Below are positions 1 to 8,019 of a DNA stretch of 44,259 nucleotides, piece by piece (the first letter of the stretch is position 1; each line of letters begins with the position of its first letter). The DNA lies in assembly GCA_937910685.1 (NCBI GenBank), contig CALEMP010000180.1:1-44259 (forward strand), written 5' to 3'. Under the pieces are notes generated by a model, which saw nothing but the letters and a program-made list of their open reading frames with translations, did no database searches and was not told the DNA's origin. A program made the position numbers and the translations under genes. Source of the stretch: an uncultured bacterium. GTDB lineage: Bacteria; Planctomycetota; UBA1135; GCA-002686595.

Positions 1-218
1 CCCGTGGGCCAGCGAAGGGGCTAGTGGCCCTGTTCCGTGGGGGCGAACGGGGCCTGGACGCGGTTGCCCGTGAGCAAGAACCGAGTCCTAGGGCAGCGCC
101 TGAATGGCAAGGCCAGGGGCCGATGTTGCGTCTGGGCCAATTCGCTCCACCCCGCAGGATTGCAGGTGGTTGGAAACGGAGGCTTGTGTCTCTCCGTGGG
201 AGACAGATGCGTCCTTTC
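1..218. other. No recognised gene; downstream flank of mrp
   Basis: This stretch holds only short open frames that overlap the end of mrp, and none has a recognisable product or ribosome binding site. A small inverted repeat (187-194 with 198-205, one G-U pair) lies just past the mrp stop. It could end the mrp transcript, but no T-run follows on the minus strand, so that is a weak inference. Confidence 0.4.
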
Positions 219-1382
219 TCAGTCCAGTACCGGCAGGCTGGCGAAGGAGCGCACCGCGATCCTTTGGGCCAATTTGCCAGCGGCTTGTTTGAAGCGTTTT
301 GCCAGGGGTGAATCAGGGCTGCTGATGACCACCGGCATGCCGGCATCACTGCCCACGCGCACGCTCGGGTCGATAGGCAGTTGCCCGATCATGGGGATGT
401 CGAAGCGTGCGGCGAGGCGTTCGCCACCTCCGCGTCCAAAGAGGTCCACTACCGTTCGGAAGCGTCCTTCGGAATCGATCTTGAGGGTTTCCTCTTGGCC
501 GCCCACGCAAAGGCGCACGGATTGGCCCTCTTGGGCTCCTTCCACCAGTCCTTCGATGGTTTGGCCCGCCATGTTTTCCAGCAGCCCGAGAATTTCGGTG
601 TTGACCTGCTTGAACATGGTGATGGCCTTGGTCACGTCAAAGGTGGCCACTGCTTGGGGTGTGGTGACCAGCACGGCGCCGGTGAGGGGAACCAGTTGGG
701 CTAGGGATAGCTGCGCATCGCCGGTTCCAGGGGGCATATCGACGAGCAAGTAATCGAGCTCGCCCCAGGTCACATCAGACAGGAATTGTTCGATCAGCTT
801 GTGGACCATGGGACCACGCCAGACGGCGGGCTGCTCTTCCTTGAGCAAGTAACCCACAGACATAGTCTTGACCCCGTGGTTCATCTTGGGCGTCAGCATG
901 GGCTTGCCGTCCACTTCGGTTTGTTCCGGATGTCCATTGAGCCCCATCATCATGGGGATATCGGGGCCATAGATGTCGCAGTCCAAGAGGCCTACCTTGG
1001 CGCCGGTTTGGGCCAGAGCGCAGGCCAGGTTGACCGAGACCGTGGACTTGCCCACGCCGCCTTTGCCGGAACTAACGGCGATGATGTTTTGAATCGACTT
1101 GGCCAACACGCGCGGAGTGCCCTCTTGACCTCGAACCACCGCGGTCATTTCGATGTCTACATCCGTGACCCCGGGTAGGGTGCGGATCTCGGCCTCGGCT
1201 TGGCTCTTGAGTTCCTCCTTCACGGGGCAAGCGGGGGTGGTCAAATTGATCACCACCGTGACCTTGCCGCCGTCCACTTCGCACTTGGTGACAAAGCCTA
1301 GGGTGACAATGTCCTTGTGCAGGTCGGGATCTTGAACTCGGCCTAGGACTTCGAGGACGGCGTCTTTGTTGAGGTTGCTCAC
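219..1382 (-). CDS. mrp: Mrp/ApbC/NBP35-family P-loop ATPase (Fe-S carrier), lacking the usual CxxC
   Basis: A 387-residue cytosolic ATPase of the Mrp/ApbC family, which carries and transfers Fe-S clusters to apo-proteins. Residues 1-85 form a MIP18-like domain (TPACPVKEEL near 49-58). A deviant Walker A, SGKGGVGKST, lies at 105-114, followed by LLDCDIYGPD and LVDMPPGTGD. Start is GTG at 1382; a TAAAAT hexamer (1391-1386, minus) sits only a few bases upstream, so the message may be nearly leaderless. Odd: after LLENM (267-271), where relatives carry a C-x-x-C cluster ligand pair, there is a stretch of about 40 residues with a single Cys (292), and the family pattern resumes at FGRGGGERLA. The family call is firm; cluster-carrier activity is uncertain. 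Divergent from the secretin-N gene. Confidence 0.93.
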   Translation of the reverse strand: MSNLNKDAVLEVLGRVQDPDLHKDIVTLGFVTKCEVDGGKVTVVINLTTPACPVKEELKSQAEAEIRTLPGVTDVDIEMTAVVRGQEGTPRVLAKSIQNIIAVSSGKGGVGKSTVSVNLACALAQTGAKVGLLDCDIYGPDIPMMMGLNGHPEQTEVDGKPMLTPKMNHGVKTMSVGYLLKEEQPAVWRGPMVHKLIEQFLSDVTWGELDYLLVDMPPGTGDAQLSLAQLVPLTGAVLVTTPQAVATFDVTKAITMFKQVNTEILGLLENMAGQTIEGLVEGAQEGQSVRLCVGGQEETLKIDSEGRFRTVVDLFGRGGGERLAARFDIPMIGQLPIDPSVRVGSDAGMPVVISSPDSPLAKRFKQAAGKLAQRIAVRSFASLPVLD

Positions 1383-1503
1383 GGTATTTTATCGGGGGGC
1401 TGCGGGGAATTTCGGCACGCTAATGTAGGCTCTTTCGGCCAAAACGCAACGGCCAAACGGGACCTGTGGGAATACCTCCTGGGATCAGTCGTATTACAAC
1501 TGC

Positions 1504-1534
1504 CTAGGGGCCTCCGAAGGTCCGGAACCCCTAG
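1504..1534 (+). other. Hairpin in the leader of the secretin-N gene
   Basis: An inverted repeat pairs 1504-1510 (CTAGGGG) with 1528-1534 (CCCCTAG). An inner stem pairs 1513-1516 with 1523-1526 across a six-base loop. It lies 60-90 bases before the ATG at 1594, within the likely 5' leader between divergent genes. No T-run follows, so it reads as a leader structure rather than a terminator. Its role is unknown. Confidence 0.4.
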
Positions 1535-1593
1535 AGGCTTGCCTTTCGCTGAGGTAATCCGGATTCGTCTAACCTTGAAGAACGAGTAACTCT

Positions 1594-2544
1594 ATGACTA
1601 TCAACCCGACTCTAATCGCTGCTGCCCTGGCCTTTGGCCTCTCCTCCGCATCGGCCCCCTTGATTCCCATCGTATTGCCCGCTGGGACCACTCCCACGGG
1701 CACTCTTTTCCCCCCGGCACAAGCTGCATTGATTCTTCCCGAGTTGGCATCCGAAGAGGGCGCCGAGCTTCGGTGCCCAAGCCTGTGGAGTTTGGTGGAA
1801 AAGTACGGCGAGGTCACCAACCAGCAGGTGTTGTTGACTGAACAGGTGCGACTCAGGCTTGAAACCACAAATTGCGCTTTGAAAGGGGGCGCGGTTTTGC
1901 CAGTTCACGCGGTGCAATCCATGACTGAGCACATGCTTAGCGCTAAGGGCTTCTATTTCAAGATTCTGCGCAGCGCCGAACCGTTCATGATTGAGGTGTG
2001 GAGCTCGAATGAGCCGGTTGATCTTGGGGTTACATTCAATATGTCTCCTGAGGCTATCCTTGCAGATGCAGACCATCCAGCCCTGATCGTGTCCACCGTT
2101 TATCCTCTGCAGTCAGTAGGCGCCCGCCAGCTTGCTAACGCCATGCGAGCGGTTCACTCCCCCTCTCTGTTGAAGGCGGTGGCCCTTGGCGACAACACCA
2201 TTTACCTTGTTGGTCCCATGCCCACCGTGGCGGGTTGGTTGCGGACCCTGCGGGATGTTGATCAGGCGGGGGCCGCAAATGTTGAGGCAGCTGAGGGCGA
2301 AGAAGCCAGCGAAGAAACCGAGGAAGAGGCAGCACCTGTGAAAATGGTTCTGGCGGGCATTGCCTTGACCCATGCCACAGCTAACGAAGCTGCAAGGCAT
2401 GTGCACAGACTGTTCGACGGGGCAGCAGGGGTTAATTTTGCTGCGATCGCCGATTCCCGCACCAACGCATTGGTCGTGTATTGCACGGCGGAGCTGATGG
2501 GGACCGTCAAGGAGACCGTGGCTTTGCTTGACATTGACACCTAG
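1594..2544 (+). CDS. Secreted protein with secretin N-domain (NolW-like) repeats, no secretin channel
   Basis: A 316-residue protein with an N-terminal signal-like stretch ([20 protein letters not shown]). The middle and C-terminal parts resemble the periplasmic N-domains of secretins (GspD/PilQ type). The clearest block is the C-terminal one, with [18 protein letters not shown] and then [20 protein letters not shown] and ALLDIDT, the typical Secretin_N/NolW pattern. An earlier block ([18 protein letters not shown]) looks like a second copy. A Glu-rich linker (about residues 229-246) separates them. The beta-barrel secretin domain is absent and the protein ends right after the N-domain. No other type II or type IV system genes are nearby. 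It may be a periplasmic partner or scaffold. The family resemblance is moderately sure; the function is unknown. A weak GAAG lies upstream as a possible ribosome binding site. Confidence 0.7.
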   Translation: MTINPTLIAAALAFGLSSASAPLIPIVLPAGTTPTGTLFPPAQAALILPELASEEGAELRCPSLWSLVEKYGEVTNQQVLLTEQVRLRLETTNCALKGGAVLPVHAVQSMTEHMLSAKGFYFKILRSAEPFMIEVWSSNEPVDLGVTFNMSPEAILADADHPALIVSTVYPLQSVGARQLANAMRAVHSPSLLKAVALGDNTIYLVGPMPTVAGWLRTLRDVDQAGAANVEAAEGEEASEETEEEAAPVKMVLAGIALTHATANEAARHVHRLFDGAAGVNFAAIADSRTNALVVYCTAELMGTVKETVALLDIDT

Positions 2545-2578
2545 AAATAGGGTCCATAAAAAGACGTCTTCTCTAGCC

Positions 2579-2606
2579 GGGGCAGGCTCCTTCGGGGGCC
2601 TGCCCC
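2579..2606 (+). terminator. Strong hairpin capped by a UUCG tetraloop, terminator-like
   Basis: Bases 2579-2590 pair with 2595-2606 as a 12-bp stem with one G-U pair, closed by a C(UUCG)G loop at 2591-2594. It starts 35 bases after the stop of the secretin-N gene and ends 20 bases before the queC start. No T-run follows, so it may be a weak intrinsic terminator, a 3'-end stabiliser, or a leader element of queC. Confidence 0.6.
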
Positions 2607-2626
2607 TGCGCTATTCTGACCCATCC

Positions 2627-3337
2627 ATGAGCGCTTCCCCTGATCCCCTCCCCGCTGTCTGCCTGGTTTCCGGCGGCATGGACAGCGCTGTGGTCTTGGC
2701 CGAAGCCCGGGCCCTTGGCTTTTGCACCCACGCCCTGTCCTTCGACTATGGCCAGCGTCACCGCCAAGAGCTGCTTGCCGCCGAGCGCGTGGCATCGGCT
2801 TTGGGCGCTGCCGATCACCGCACTGTGCTGGTGGATCTAGGCGTGCTCGGGGGCAGTGCTTTGACTGCTGACATCGACGTGCCCAAGGGGCGCGAGCGCA
2901 AGGACATAGGTAAGGGTGTGCCCAGTACCTATGTCCCCGCCCGGAACACGATTTTCTTGTCGATTGCTTTGGGTTGGGCCGAGGTATTGGGCGCAACCGA
3001 CGTGTTCTTGGGTGTCAACGCCGTGGATTTTTCGGGTTATCCCGATTGCCGCCCGGAGTTCCTGAGCGCCTTTGAGAATCTCGCTCAACTCGCCACCGCT
3101 GCTGGCGCAGAAGAGCACAAGGCCTTGCGGATTCACGCGCCCTTGATGAAGCTCAGCAAGCAGGGGATCGTGGAACGGGGTCTGGAACTGGACGTGGATT
3201 TCGGCCTGACTCACACTTGCTATGATCCCGTGCAACGAGGCCCCAAGACCCTCGCCTGCGGCCAATGCGACGCCTGCCACCTGCGCCTCGAAGGCTTCCG
3301 CGAGGCGGGCATCCAGGATCCAGTGCCCTACTGCTGA
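2627..3337 (+). CDS. queC: 7-cyano-7-deazaguanine synthase QueC
   Basis: A 236-residue enzyme that converts 7-carboxy-7-deazaguanine to preQ0 with ATP and ammonia, in queuosine precursor synthesis. The PP-loop ATP-binding motif SGGMDS is at residues 15-20 and [11 protein letters not shown] follows. The zinc-binding cysteines are near the C-terminus (THTCYDP, then [11 protein letters not shown]). Length matches the family. The ATG at 2627 gives the family-typical N-terminus; an upstream in-frame start at 2528 would run through the hairpin and lie inside the previous gene. The next gene, mazG, starts 45 bases downstream on the same strand. No other queuosine genes are in the window. No preQ1 riboswitch was recognised. 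Confidence 0.95.
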   Translation: MSASPDPLPAVCLVSGGMDSAVVLAEARALGFCTHALSFDYGQRHRQELLAAERVASALGAADHRTVLVDLGVLGGSALTADIDVPKGRERKDIGKGVPSTYVPARNTIFLSIALGWAEVLGATDVFLGVNAVDFSGYPDCRPEFLSAFENLAQLATAAGAEEHKALRIHAPLMKLSKQGIVERGLELDVDFGLTHTCYDPVQRGPKTLACGQCDACHLRLEGFREAGIQDPVPYC

Positions 3338-3382
3338 ACCTGATACGGTGCTCCCAAATCCAGCGCGCCGTAAGGTGCTTTC

Positions 3383-4246
3383 ATGACTTCCATCCAGCCT
3401 GTCCCCCCTGATGATCCGCGCCTCCTAGGGTTGCGCCATCTGCTGGCCGTGATCGACCGCTTGCGCGCCCCTGATGGCTGCCCCTGGGATCGGGAACAGA
3501 CCGAGGCCAGCATGGCGCCGTATTTGATTGAGGAGGCCCATGAGTGGCTTGAGGCCATCGAGGAGGGGACGGTCGCTCAAGCCGAGGCCGAAGCTGGAGA
3601 CGCACTCTTGGGGGTGCTGATGATCTGCCGCATTGCGCAGGATGACGGGCGCTACGACCTCGGCGCAGCTGCGGAACACTGCGCTCAAAAATTGATTCGC
3701 CGCCACCCCCATGTTTTTGATCCCGCCCATGTGGGTGAGTTTGGTGGAAAGGAATGGGAGGCCATCAAGCGTGCCGAGCGGCAGTCGGGTGGGGAGGACT
3801 CCAGCGCCATGGCGGGTATCCCCTCGGGCTTGCCCGCTCTGCAGCGCGTGGCTCGTGCTTCTGGTAAATCAATCGGCGCCGGGTTTGCTTGGCCCACCAT
3901 TGCGGGGGCCTTGGACAAGGTGATCGAAGAGTTGGGGGAGCTGCGAGAGGAGCTCTCCAAGGACGACCTCGATGCAGCCCCGGGCACTGCGCCCGCCGGG
4001 CAAAACCGACCCGCAGTCGAGCATGAACTCGGCGACCTGTTGTTGGCCAGCGCGACCCTTGCGCGGTACCTCGACCTAGACCCCGAAGCTCTTTGCCGTC
4101 GTGCTGTTCGGCGTTTCGAATCACGTTTTCGGGCGATGGAAGATTCACTGGATGGTCCCATGTCCGATCAAGACTTGGCTTGTTTGCTCAATGCCTGGGA
4201 GGCGAGCAAGGTTGCCGAGGGACCGGCGAAGTCCGTGGAGCCATAG
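3383..4246 (+). CDS. mazG: Nucleoside triphosphate pyrophosphohydrolase MazG
   Basis: A 287-residue all-alpha NTP pyrophosphohydrolase that hydrolyses (d)NTPs to NMP and PPi, a house-cleaning or stringency-modulating enzyme. Two MazG domains are visible. The first has the family signature DRLRAPDGCPWDREQT followed by EEAHEW and the ExxD of EAGDALLGVL. The second has VIEELGELREEL and then HELGDLLLA. This tandem layout and the length match full-length bacterial MazG. An Ala/Pro/Gly-rich insert (AAPGTAPAGQN) lies between the metal-binding motifs of the second domain. It follows queC closely and probably shares its transcript. Convergent with the EEP-family gene downstream. Confidence 0.95.
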   Translation: MTSIQPVPPDDPRLLGLRHLLAVIDRLRAPDGCPWDREQTEASMAPYLIEEAHEWLEAIEEGTVAQAEAEAGDALLGVLMICRIAQDDGRYDLGAAAEHCAQKLIRRHPHVFDPAHVGEFGGKEWEAIKRAERQSGGEDSSAMAGIPSGLPALQRVARASGKSIGAGFAWPTIAGALDKVIEELGELREELSKDDLDAAPGTAPAGQNRPAVEHELGDLLLASATLARYLDLDPEALCRRAVRRFESRFRAMEDSLDGPMSDQDLACLLNAWEASKVAEGPAKSVEP

Positions 4247-4393
4247 GCAGGGGCCGCTCCCCGATGAAGCCAAGGGCTCGGTGGTTTGGATCAACGGGGG
4301 CTTTGGCTCTCTTCGATTGGGGCCTTGTAGCAGTGCCCAAACCTCAAATCCTCACAGCAGGACCCACCGCTAGGGATCATTCCCCATGGGCCA

Positions 4394-5311
4394 TCACGGG
4401 CTGCTCTGCGGCGGTTGTTCGCGATCCTCATTCGGCAGCTCCAGAACACATTGCAGCGGGTAGTGGTCCGAGTACAAGCCCTCATGCTCATCATCCGTCC
4501 GTACAACGGCTGACTCACAGCCAGCCGCAAGGTCAGGACTGGCAAAGATGAAATCGATGCGGCGCCGGCGCGAACGAACCTCTTCCATGGTCTTGGCCCA
4601 GCGCGGAATCAGGGCCGGGGCGCCAAAGGTGTAGAGGTGGTCCGGGCTGTGCTCGCTGATCAGCTCCACGAAACCCCTGTCCAAGAAGGCATCGGTCAAG
4701 CGGTAATCGAGCAGGGCGGATCCGTCCTCTTGGGTGTGAAATCCGTTCTCTTTGAGATAGGCCTCGTCAAATCGGATCTTACCGTTGAAGTCTCCCATCA
4801 CGATCACGGGCTTACCGGCTTCCACCAAGGCGGCTGCTGCTTCAGATATTTGGACCGCCTCACCCACTTTGGATGGCCAGAAATGCACCACGAACACATG
4901 GATCCCGTGGGTGCGCGCGTGAAGGTAGCCGTGGTGGAAACCCTTGACCCTGCGTTGGATGACTTCGATGGGCGCGGAGCTAGTGAGCGCAACGGGATAG
5001 CCCTTCTCCTTGTGCATCACCGCGTAATCGTGGCCCCAGCTCTTGGCTAATTCCTGGAGCCCCGCCTCCTTGATATGGAGCGTCTCTTGCAGGGCGAGCA
5101 GATCCGGGGCTTGTTCCGCAAGCCATTGAGTGGCGGGCTCGATCTTTGCACGGTGATCGAAGAGGTGGTAGGTGTTCCAGTTGATGACATGGATCGTCGG
5201 CGCGTGGGGCTGCGTCGGATCTGCGGTGGTGGGGGCCTTGCAAGCCTGGACTCCAAGGACCAGGACGAAGCTTGCCATGGCGACTTGGAACTGGGTTGGT
5301 TGTGTGCGCAT
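4394..5311 (-). CDS. Endonuclease/exonuclease/phosphatase-family lipoprotein
   Basis: A 305-residue exported protein. The N-terminus ends in a lipobox-like LGVQAC (Cys 24), suggesting lipid anchoring at the cell envelope. The EEP fold motifs are present in order: NWNTYHLFD, LLALQETL, VVHFWPSK, VIVMGDFNG, RRIDFIFAS, and the catalytic SDHYPLQ near the C-terminus. Members cleave phosphodiesters of nucleic acids, phospholipids or inositol phosphates with a divalent metal; the substrate cannot be told here. The rhomboid gene lies 60 bases upstream on the same strand, so the two are probably co-transcribed. The 147 bases between this gene and convergent mazG hold no clear terminator. Confidence 0.88.
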   Translation of the reverse strand: MRTQPTQFQVAMASFVLVLGVQACKAPTTADPTQPHAPTIHVINWNTYHLFDHRAKIEPATQWLAEQAPDLLALQETLHIKEAGLQELAKSWGHDYAVMHKEKGYPVALTSSAPIEVIQRRVKGFHHGYLHARTHGIHVFVVHFWPSKVGEAVQISEAAAALVEAGKPVIVMGDFNGKIRFDEAYLKENGFHTQEDGSALLDYRLTDAFLDRGFVELISEHSPDHLYTFGAPALIPRWAKTMEEVRSRRRRIDFIFASPDLAAGCESAVVRTDDEHEGLYSDHYPLQCVLELPNEDREQPPQSSP

Positions 5312-5371
5312 TGGGTCCGTGTAAACAGGTGGAGAAGCCGTCCGAGAGGCGTAGGGGCTCCCTTCAGAGAC

Positions 5372-6328
5372 TCACTCTTCGTCGTCCCCATGTCCCAGTT
5401 CCTTCGAGCGCTTAAAGCAAGCCTCGGCCTCGTCCCTGAATCCCAGCTTTTGCAGGCAGACACCTTGGTTCCACCAAGCCTCTTCGAATTTGGGCAAAAT
5501 GGACGTGGCTTCCATGAAGGATTCGAGGGCAGCTTGATCCTGACCCGCTTGTTCCTGGGCGTAGCCGATGGCGAAGACCTCTCGCGCCCGGCTGGGGGAG
5601 AAGTTGAGATAGGGCCGGCCGAACTGGCCTGCGAGCACAAAGAGAAGGGTCAGGGCGGGGAATAGGAACCACTTCCATCCACGGCGATCTCGCGGGCCAG
5701 AGAGGCTCCAGCCCAGGGCCGCGCCCAAGATCGCGCCCGCACCGTGGGCGGTGTTGGCGATGCGCAGGGTGCCCATCTCGGTCAAGAGGATGCAGAGGAA
5801 GAACCAGCCCACCAGCATGCGGGTCACGGATGGGTTCAAGAGGCCCAGCTTGTCCTCGTGCCAACGGCTGGCGGCCCAAAGCAGGCCGAAGAGGCCATAG
5901 ACCACCCCCGACAGCCCGACCGCCGGCCCGGAGAGGGCCCATTGGGCGCTTTGCGAGCCAATTGCGAGGAATAGGAAGAATAAAACCGTGCGCCAGGTGC
6001 CCCAGATAGCTTCTACCACCCGGCCCAGCTGCCAGAGGACCAGCAAGTTGAAGCCCAGATGCATGGCGTTGCCGTGCAGAAGAACGCTGGTCGGGAGGGT
6101 CCAGGGGAGCAGCTTCCAGGTGCGCTCGTCCAGCAGCAGGACATCCAGGTCGGCGCCCGAAAAAGCCATCACGGAGAGGACACCGCCCAGAACCATCAGG
6201 GTGATGGTGGCTCGGGCATCAAAAGGGTGCCGGCCGAGGGCGCGCAGGACGGGAGGAGAGACCACCAACCCAGGATAGCCTGTACCGGCCCAGCCCCACG
6301 AGCTACGGCCCAGAATCTCCTGGAACAT
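5372..6328 (-). CDS. Rhomboid-family intramembrane serine protease with C-terminal TPRs
   Basis: About 318 residues. The rhomboid core has six to seven membrane segments, the HGNAMHLGFN block (85-94), the catalytic serine in VGLSGVVYG (Ser 140) and the catalytic histidine in NTAHGAGAILG (His 195). The C-terminal 70 residues form about two TPR-like helical pairs (AIGYAQEQAGQDQAALESFM, then the WNQGVCLQKLGFRDEAEACF block). The fold cleaves membrane proteins within the bilayer; the TPRs may recruit a partner or substrate. The ATG at 6328 is preferred; an in-frame TTG at 6355 would add nine residues. Neither has a clear ribosome binding site. The EEP lipoprotein follows on the same strand. The 5' end faces the tRNA-Asp promoter. 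Confidence 0.9.
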   Translation of the reverse strand: MFQEILGRSSWGWAGTGYPGLVVSPPVLRALGRHPFDARATITLMVLGGVLSVMAFSGADLDVLLLDERTWKLLPWTLPTSVLLHGNAMHLGFNLLVLWQLGRVVEAIWGTWRTVLFFLFLAIGSQSAQWALSGPAVGLSGVVYGLFGLLWAASRWHEDKLGLLNPSVTRMLVGWFFLCILLTEMGTLRIANTAHGAGAILGAALGWSLSGPRDRRGWKWFLFPALTLLFVLAGQFGRPYLNFSPSRAREVFAIGYAQEQAGQDQAALESFMEATSILPKFEEAWWNQGVCLQKLGFRDEAEACFKRSKELGHGDDEE

Positions 6329-6361
6329 GGGGCTTTCTCGGGGAACTACCCCCAAGGGGAG

Positions 6362-6390
6362 TGGACAGGAGACCTCTAGCCCACTAGACT
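6362..6390 (+). promoter_or_regulatory. Sigma-70-type promoter of tRNA-Asp
   Basis: A -35 box TGGACA (6362-6367) and a -10 box TAGACT (6385-6390) are 17 bases apart. The expected start is near 6397, six bases before the mature tRNA. The element lies between the divergent rhomboid and tRNA genes. Confidence 0.65.
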
Positions 6391-6402
6391 CCGCCCCAAT
6401 GC

Positions 6403-6479
6403 GGGGGCGTAGCTCAATTGGTTAGAGTGCTGGCCTGTCACGCCAGAGGTTGCGGGTTCAAGTCCCGTCGCCCTCGCCA
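6403..6479 (+). tRNA. tRNA-Asp (anticodon GTC)
   Basis: A full cloverleaf can be drawn. The acceptor GGGGGCG (6403-6409) pairs with CGCCCTC, with one G-U. The D-stem is GCTC/GAGT, the anticodon stem CTGGC/GCCAG encloses loop CTGTCAC with anticodon GTC, and the T-arm is GCGGG-TTCAAGT-CCCGT. The discriminator is G and the 3' CCA is encoded (6477-6479). Preceded by a good promoter and followed by a hairpin terminator, so it is probably transcribed alone. Confidence 0.97.
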
Positions 6480-6489
6480 TCCCTGCATT

Positions 6490-6540
6490 CCGAAGCCTCC
6501 CGGTTCCCGGGGGGCTTCGGTTCCTTCAGGGGCGTTTTTT
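6490..6540 (+). terminator. Intrinsic terminator of tRNA-Asp
   Basis: A 12-bp stem pairs 6490-6501 with 6509-6520 (CCGAAGCC with GGCTTCGG at the base, one G-T pair) around a seven-base loop. TTCCTT follows directly and a run of six T lies at 6535-6540. It ends just before the RNase D gene. Confidence 0.75.
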
Positions 6541-6565
6541 GCCACCTCAGCCTAGTTTCGCGCTC

Positions 6566-7771
6566 ATGCCCAATCACCTCCGACCTCCCACCGTCGTCAC
6601 CGATGCGGCGGGCTTGGACGAATTGATGGGCTCCCTCGAGAACGAGCGCGTGATCGCTGTGGACACAGAGGCGGACGCTTTTTTCAGCTACCACCAGAAA
6701 CTGTGCTTGGTACAGATCACCGCCGGCGGGCGTGATTGGCTGGTCGACCCACTTGCGGACCTAGATCTCAGCCCCATGGGCGAGATGCTGGCGGATCCCG
6801 AGCGGATCAAACTCCTGCACGATGCGGAGTTCGACATCTTGTTGCTGGGGGCCCTGCACGAGTTCCGCTTGGAGGGGCTCTTTGACACGCGTGTGGCAGC
6901 GGCGGTGCTCGGGTCGAACAGCCCGGGCCTGGCCAATGTGATCTCCGCCCGTTTCGACGTGCAATTGGATAAGTCCATGCAGCGTTCGGATTGGTCGAAG
7001 CGGCCACTGAGCGATAAGCAAATCGATTACGCGCGGCTTGATACACATTACTTGCCGGAGCTCTACGAGCAGTTGTATGCGGAGTGCGTGGAGCGCGATC
7101 GCTTGATGATTGTCGAGAGTGAGTGCCGCCGACTGGAAAAACTGCGCCCAGTGCAGGCCGAGGTGCAGCCCAACGACTTTGTAAAGGTCAAGGGCGCCCG
7201 GGAATTGAGCCCCGTGCAGCGAGCGGTGTTCAAGGAACTCTTTGTTCTGCGCGATAGTCTGGCCCGCGAGAGCGACAAGCCCACGTTTCGCGTGATCAAC
7301 AACCAAGCTCTGCTTGACGTGGCCCATCGTCGTCCCAAGGACTACCGGGCATTGACTGCGATCAAGGGTTTCACTCCGCGTATGGCCACCCGTATGGGCG
7401 ACATGGTCTTGGACGCGGTAGTCCGCGGCCTCGAAGCCGACCCCATCGAGAAGATGCCCCGCGCCCCTCGCAAGGCCGGTGCCCTGGACATGGATGATGC
7501 AACTCAGGAGTTGCACGAACGCCTCAAGCGTTGGCGTAAGAAGGTGTCCGATTCGTTAGGCATCGAAAGTGCCTATGTGCTCAATCGGCATATCTTGGGC
7601 CGCTTGGCTCTAGACAGACCTAACACTCAAGCGAAACTGGAGAGCATCGAAGGCATCCAGGATTGGCAGTTGGAGCGGTTTAGCGACGGCCTGATCGAAA
7701 CCGTGACCCGGTTTTTGAAAGACGAGAAAGCAGGAACCCTGCCGACCAAGCGCAAGAATCGGCCACGGTGA
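6566..7771 (+). CDS. rnd: Ribonuclease D (DEDDy 3'-5' exoribonuclease with HRDC domains)
   Basis: A 401-residue exoribonuclease that trims 3' ends of tRNA precursors and other stable RNAs. The DEDD catalytic motifs are visible: VDTEAD (Asp 33, Glu 35), HDAEFD (Asp 90), and YARLD (Tyr 155, Asp 159), the tyrosine marking the DEDDy class. Two HRDC-like helical domains follow, the first from about residue 196 (SPVQRAVFKELFVLRDSLAR) and the second after residue 310 (LHERLKRWRKKVSDSLG). The end is basic (TKRKNRPR). The ATG at 6566 fits the family; the upstream in-frame TTG at 6539 lies in the T-run of the tRNA terminator. Its position directly behind a tRNA gene fits its role but may be coincidental. 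Confidence 0.93.
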   Translation: MPNHLRPPTVVTDAAGLDELMGSLENERVIAVDTEADAFFSYHQKLCLVQITAGGRDWLVDPLADLDLSPMGEMLADPERIKLLHDAEFDILLLGALHEFRLEGLFDTRVAAAVLGSNSPGLANVISARFDVQLDKSMQRSDWSKRPLSDKQIDYARLDTHYLPELYEQLYAECVERDRLMIVESECRRLEKLRPVQAEVQPNDFVKVKGARELSPVQRAVFKELFVLRDSLARESDKPTFRVINNQALLDVAHRRPKDYRALTAIKGFTPRMATRMGDMVLDAVVRGLEADPIEKMPRAPRKAGALDMDDATQELHERLKRWRKKVSDSLGIESAYVLNRHILGRLALDRPNTQAKLESIEGIQDWQLERFSDGLIETVTRFLKDEKAGTLPTKRKNRPR

Positions 7772-7936
7772 GGCGCGTGTCTTTCACGCATTGAGCCGGG
7801 GCTTATGAGGGCAAATCTCGGCCCTGCATCTCCAATAGAGTCCAGGCGCGCTTGCGAGGGCCTAAGCCGCACCCCTGAGCGGGTTGACGGAGTCGGTTCA
7901 GACCTGGTCTAGACTTGGGCTATGGCCTGGAGCCCT

Positions 7937-7965
7937 TTGAACCCCTTATCTTCCTTTGCTAGAAT
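7937..7965 (+). promoter_or_regulatory. Near-consensus sigma-70 promoter of the lectin-domain gene
   Basis: A -35 box TTGAAC (7937-7942) and a -10 box TAGAAT (7960-7965) are 17 bases apart. The expected start near 7972 gives a leader of about 48 bases to the ATG at 8020 and excludes the upstream in-frame GTG at 7969. The preceding 7772-7936 holds no recognised gene. Confidence 0.7.
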
Positions 7966-8019
7966 CACGTGCATCGTAGCCCCCGCAAGTCACCGAGAAG
8001 TGGAGGAATCACTTTACTT

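Noticed and set aside
37..753. 238-codon plus-strand frame at the left edge
   Set aside because: Mostly antisense to mrp; Pro/Ser/Arg-rich with no recognisable product.
4247..4393. Terminator between convergent mazG and the EEP gene
   Set aside because: Only short imperfect repeats (AGCCAA/TTGGCT) without a T-run.
7884..7915. TTGACG and TAGACT as a promoter pair
   Set aside because: Spacing is 20 bases; the TTGAAC-17-TAGAAT pair just downstream fits far better.
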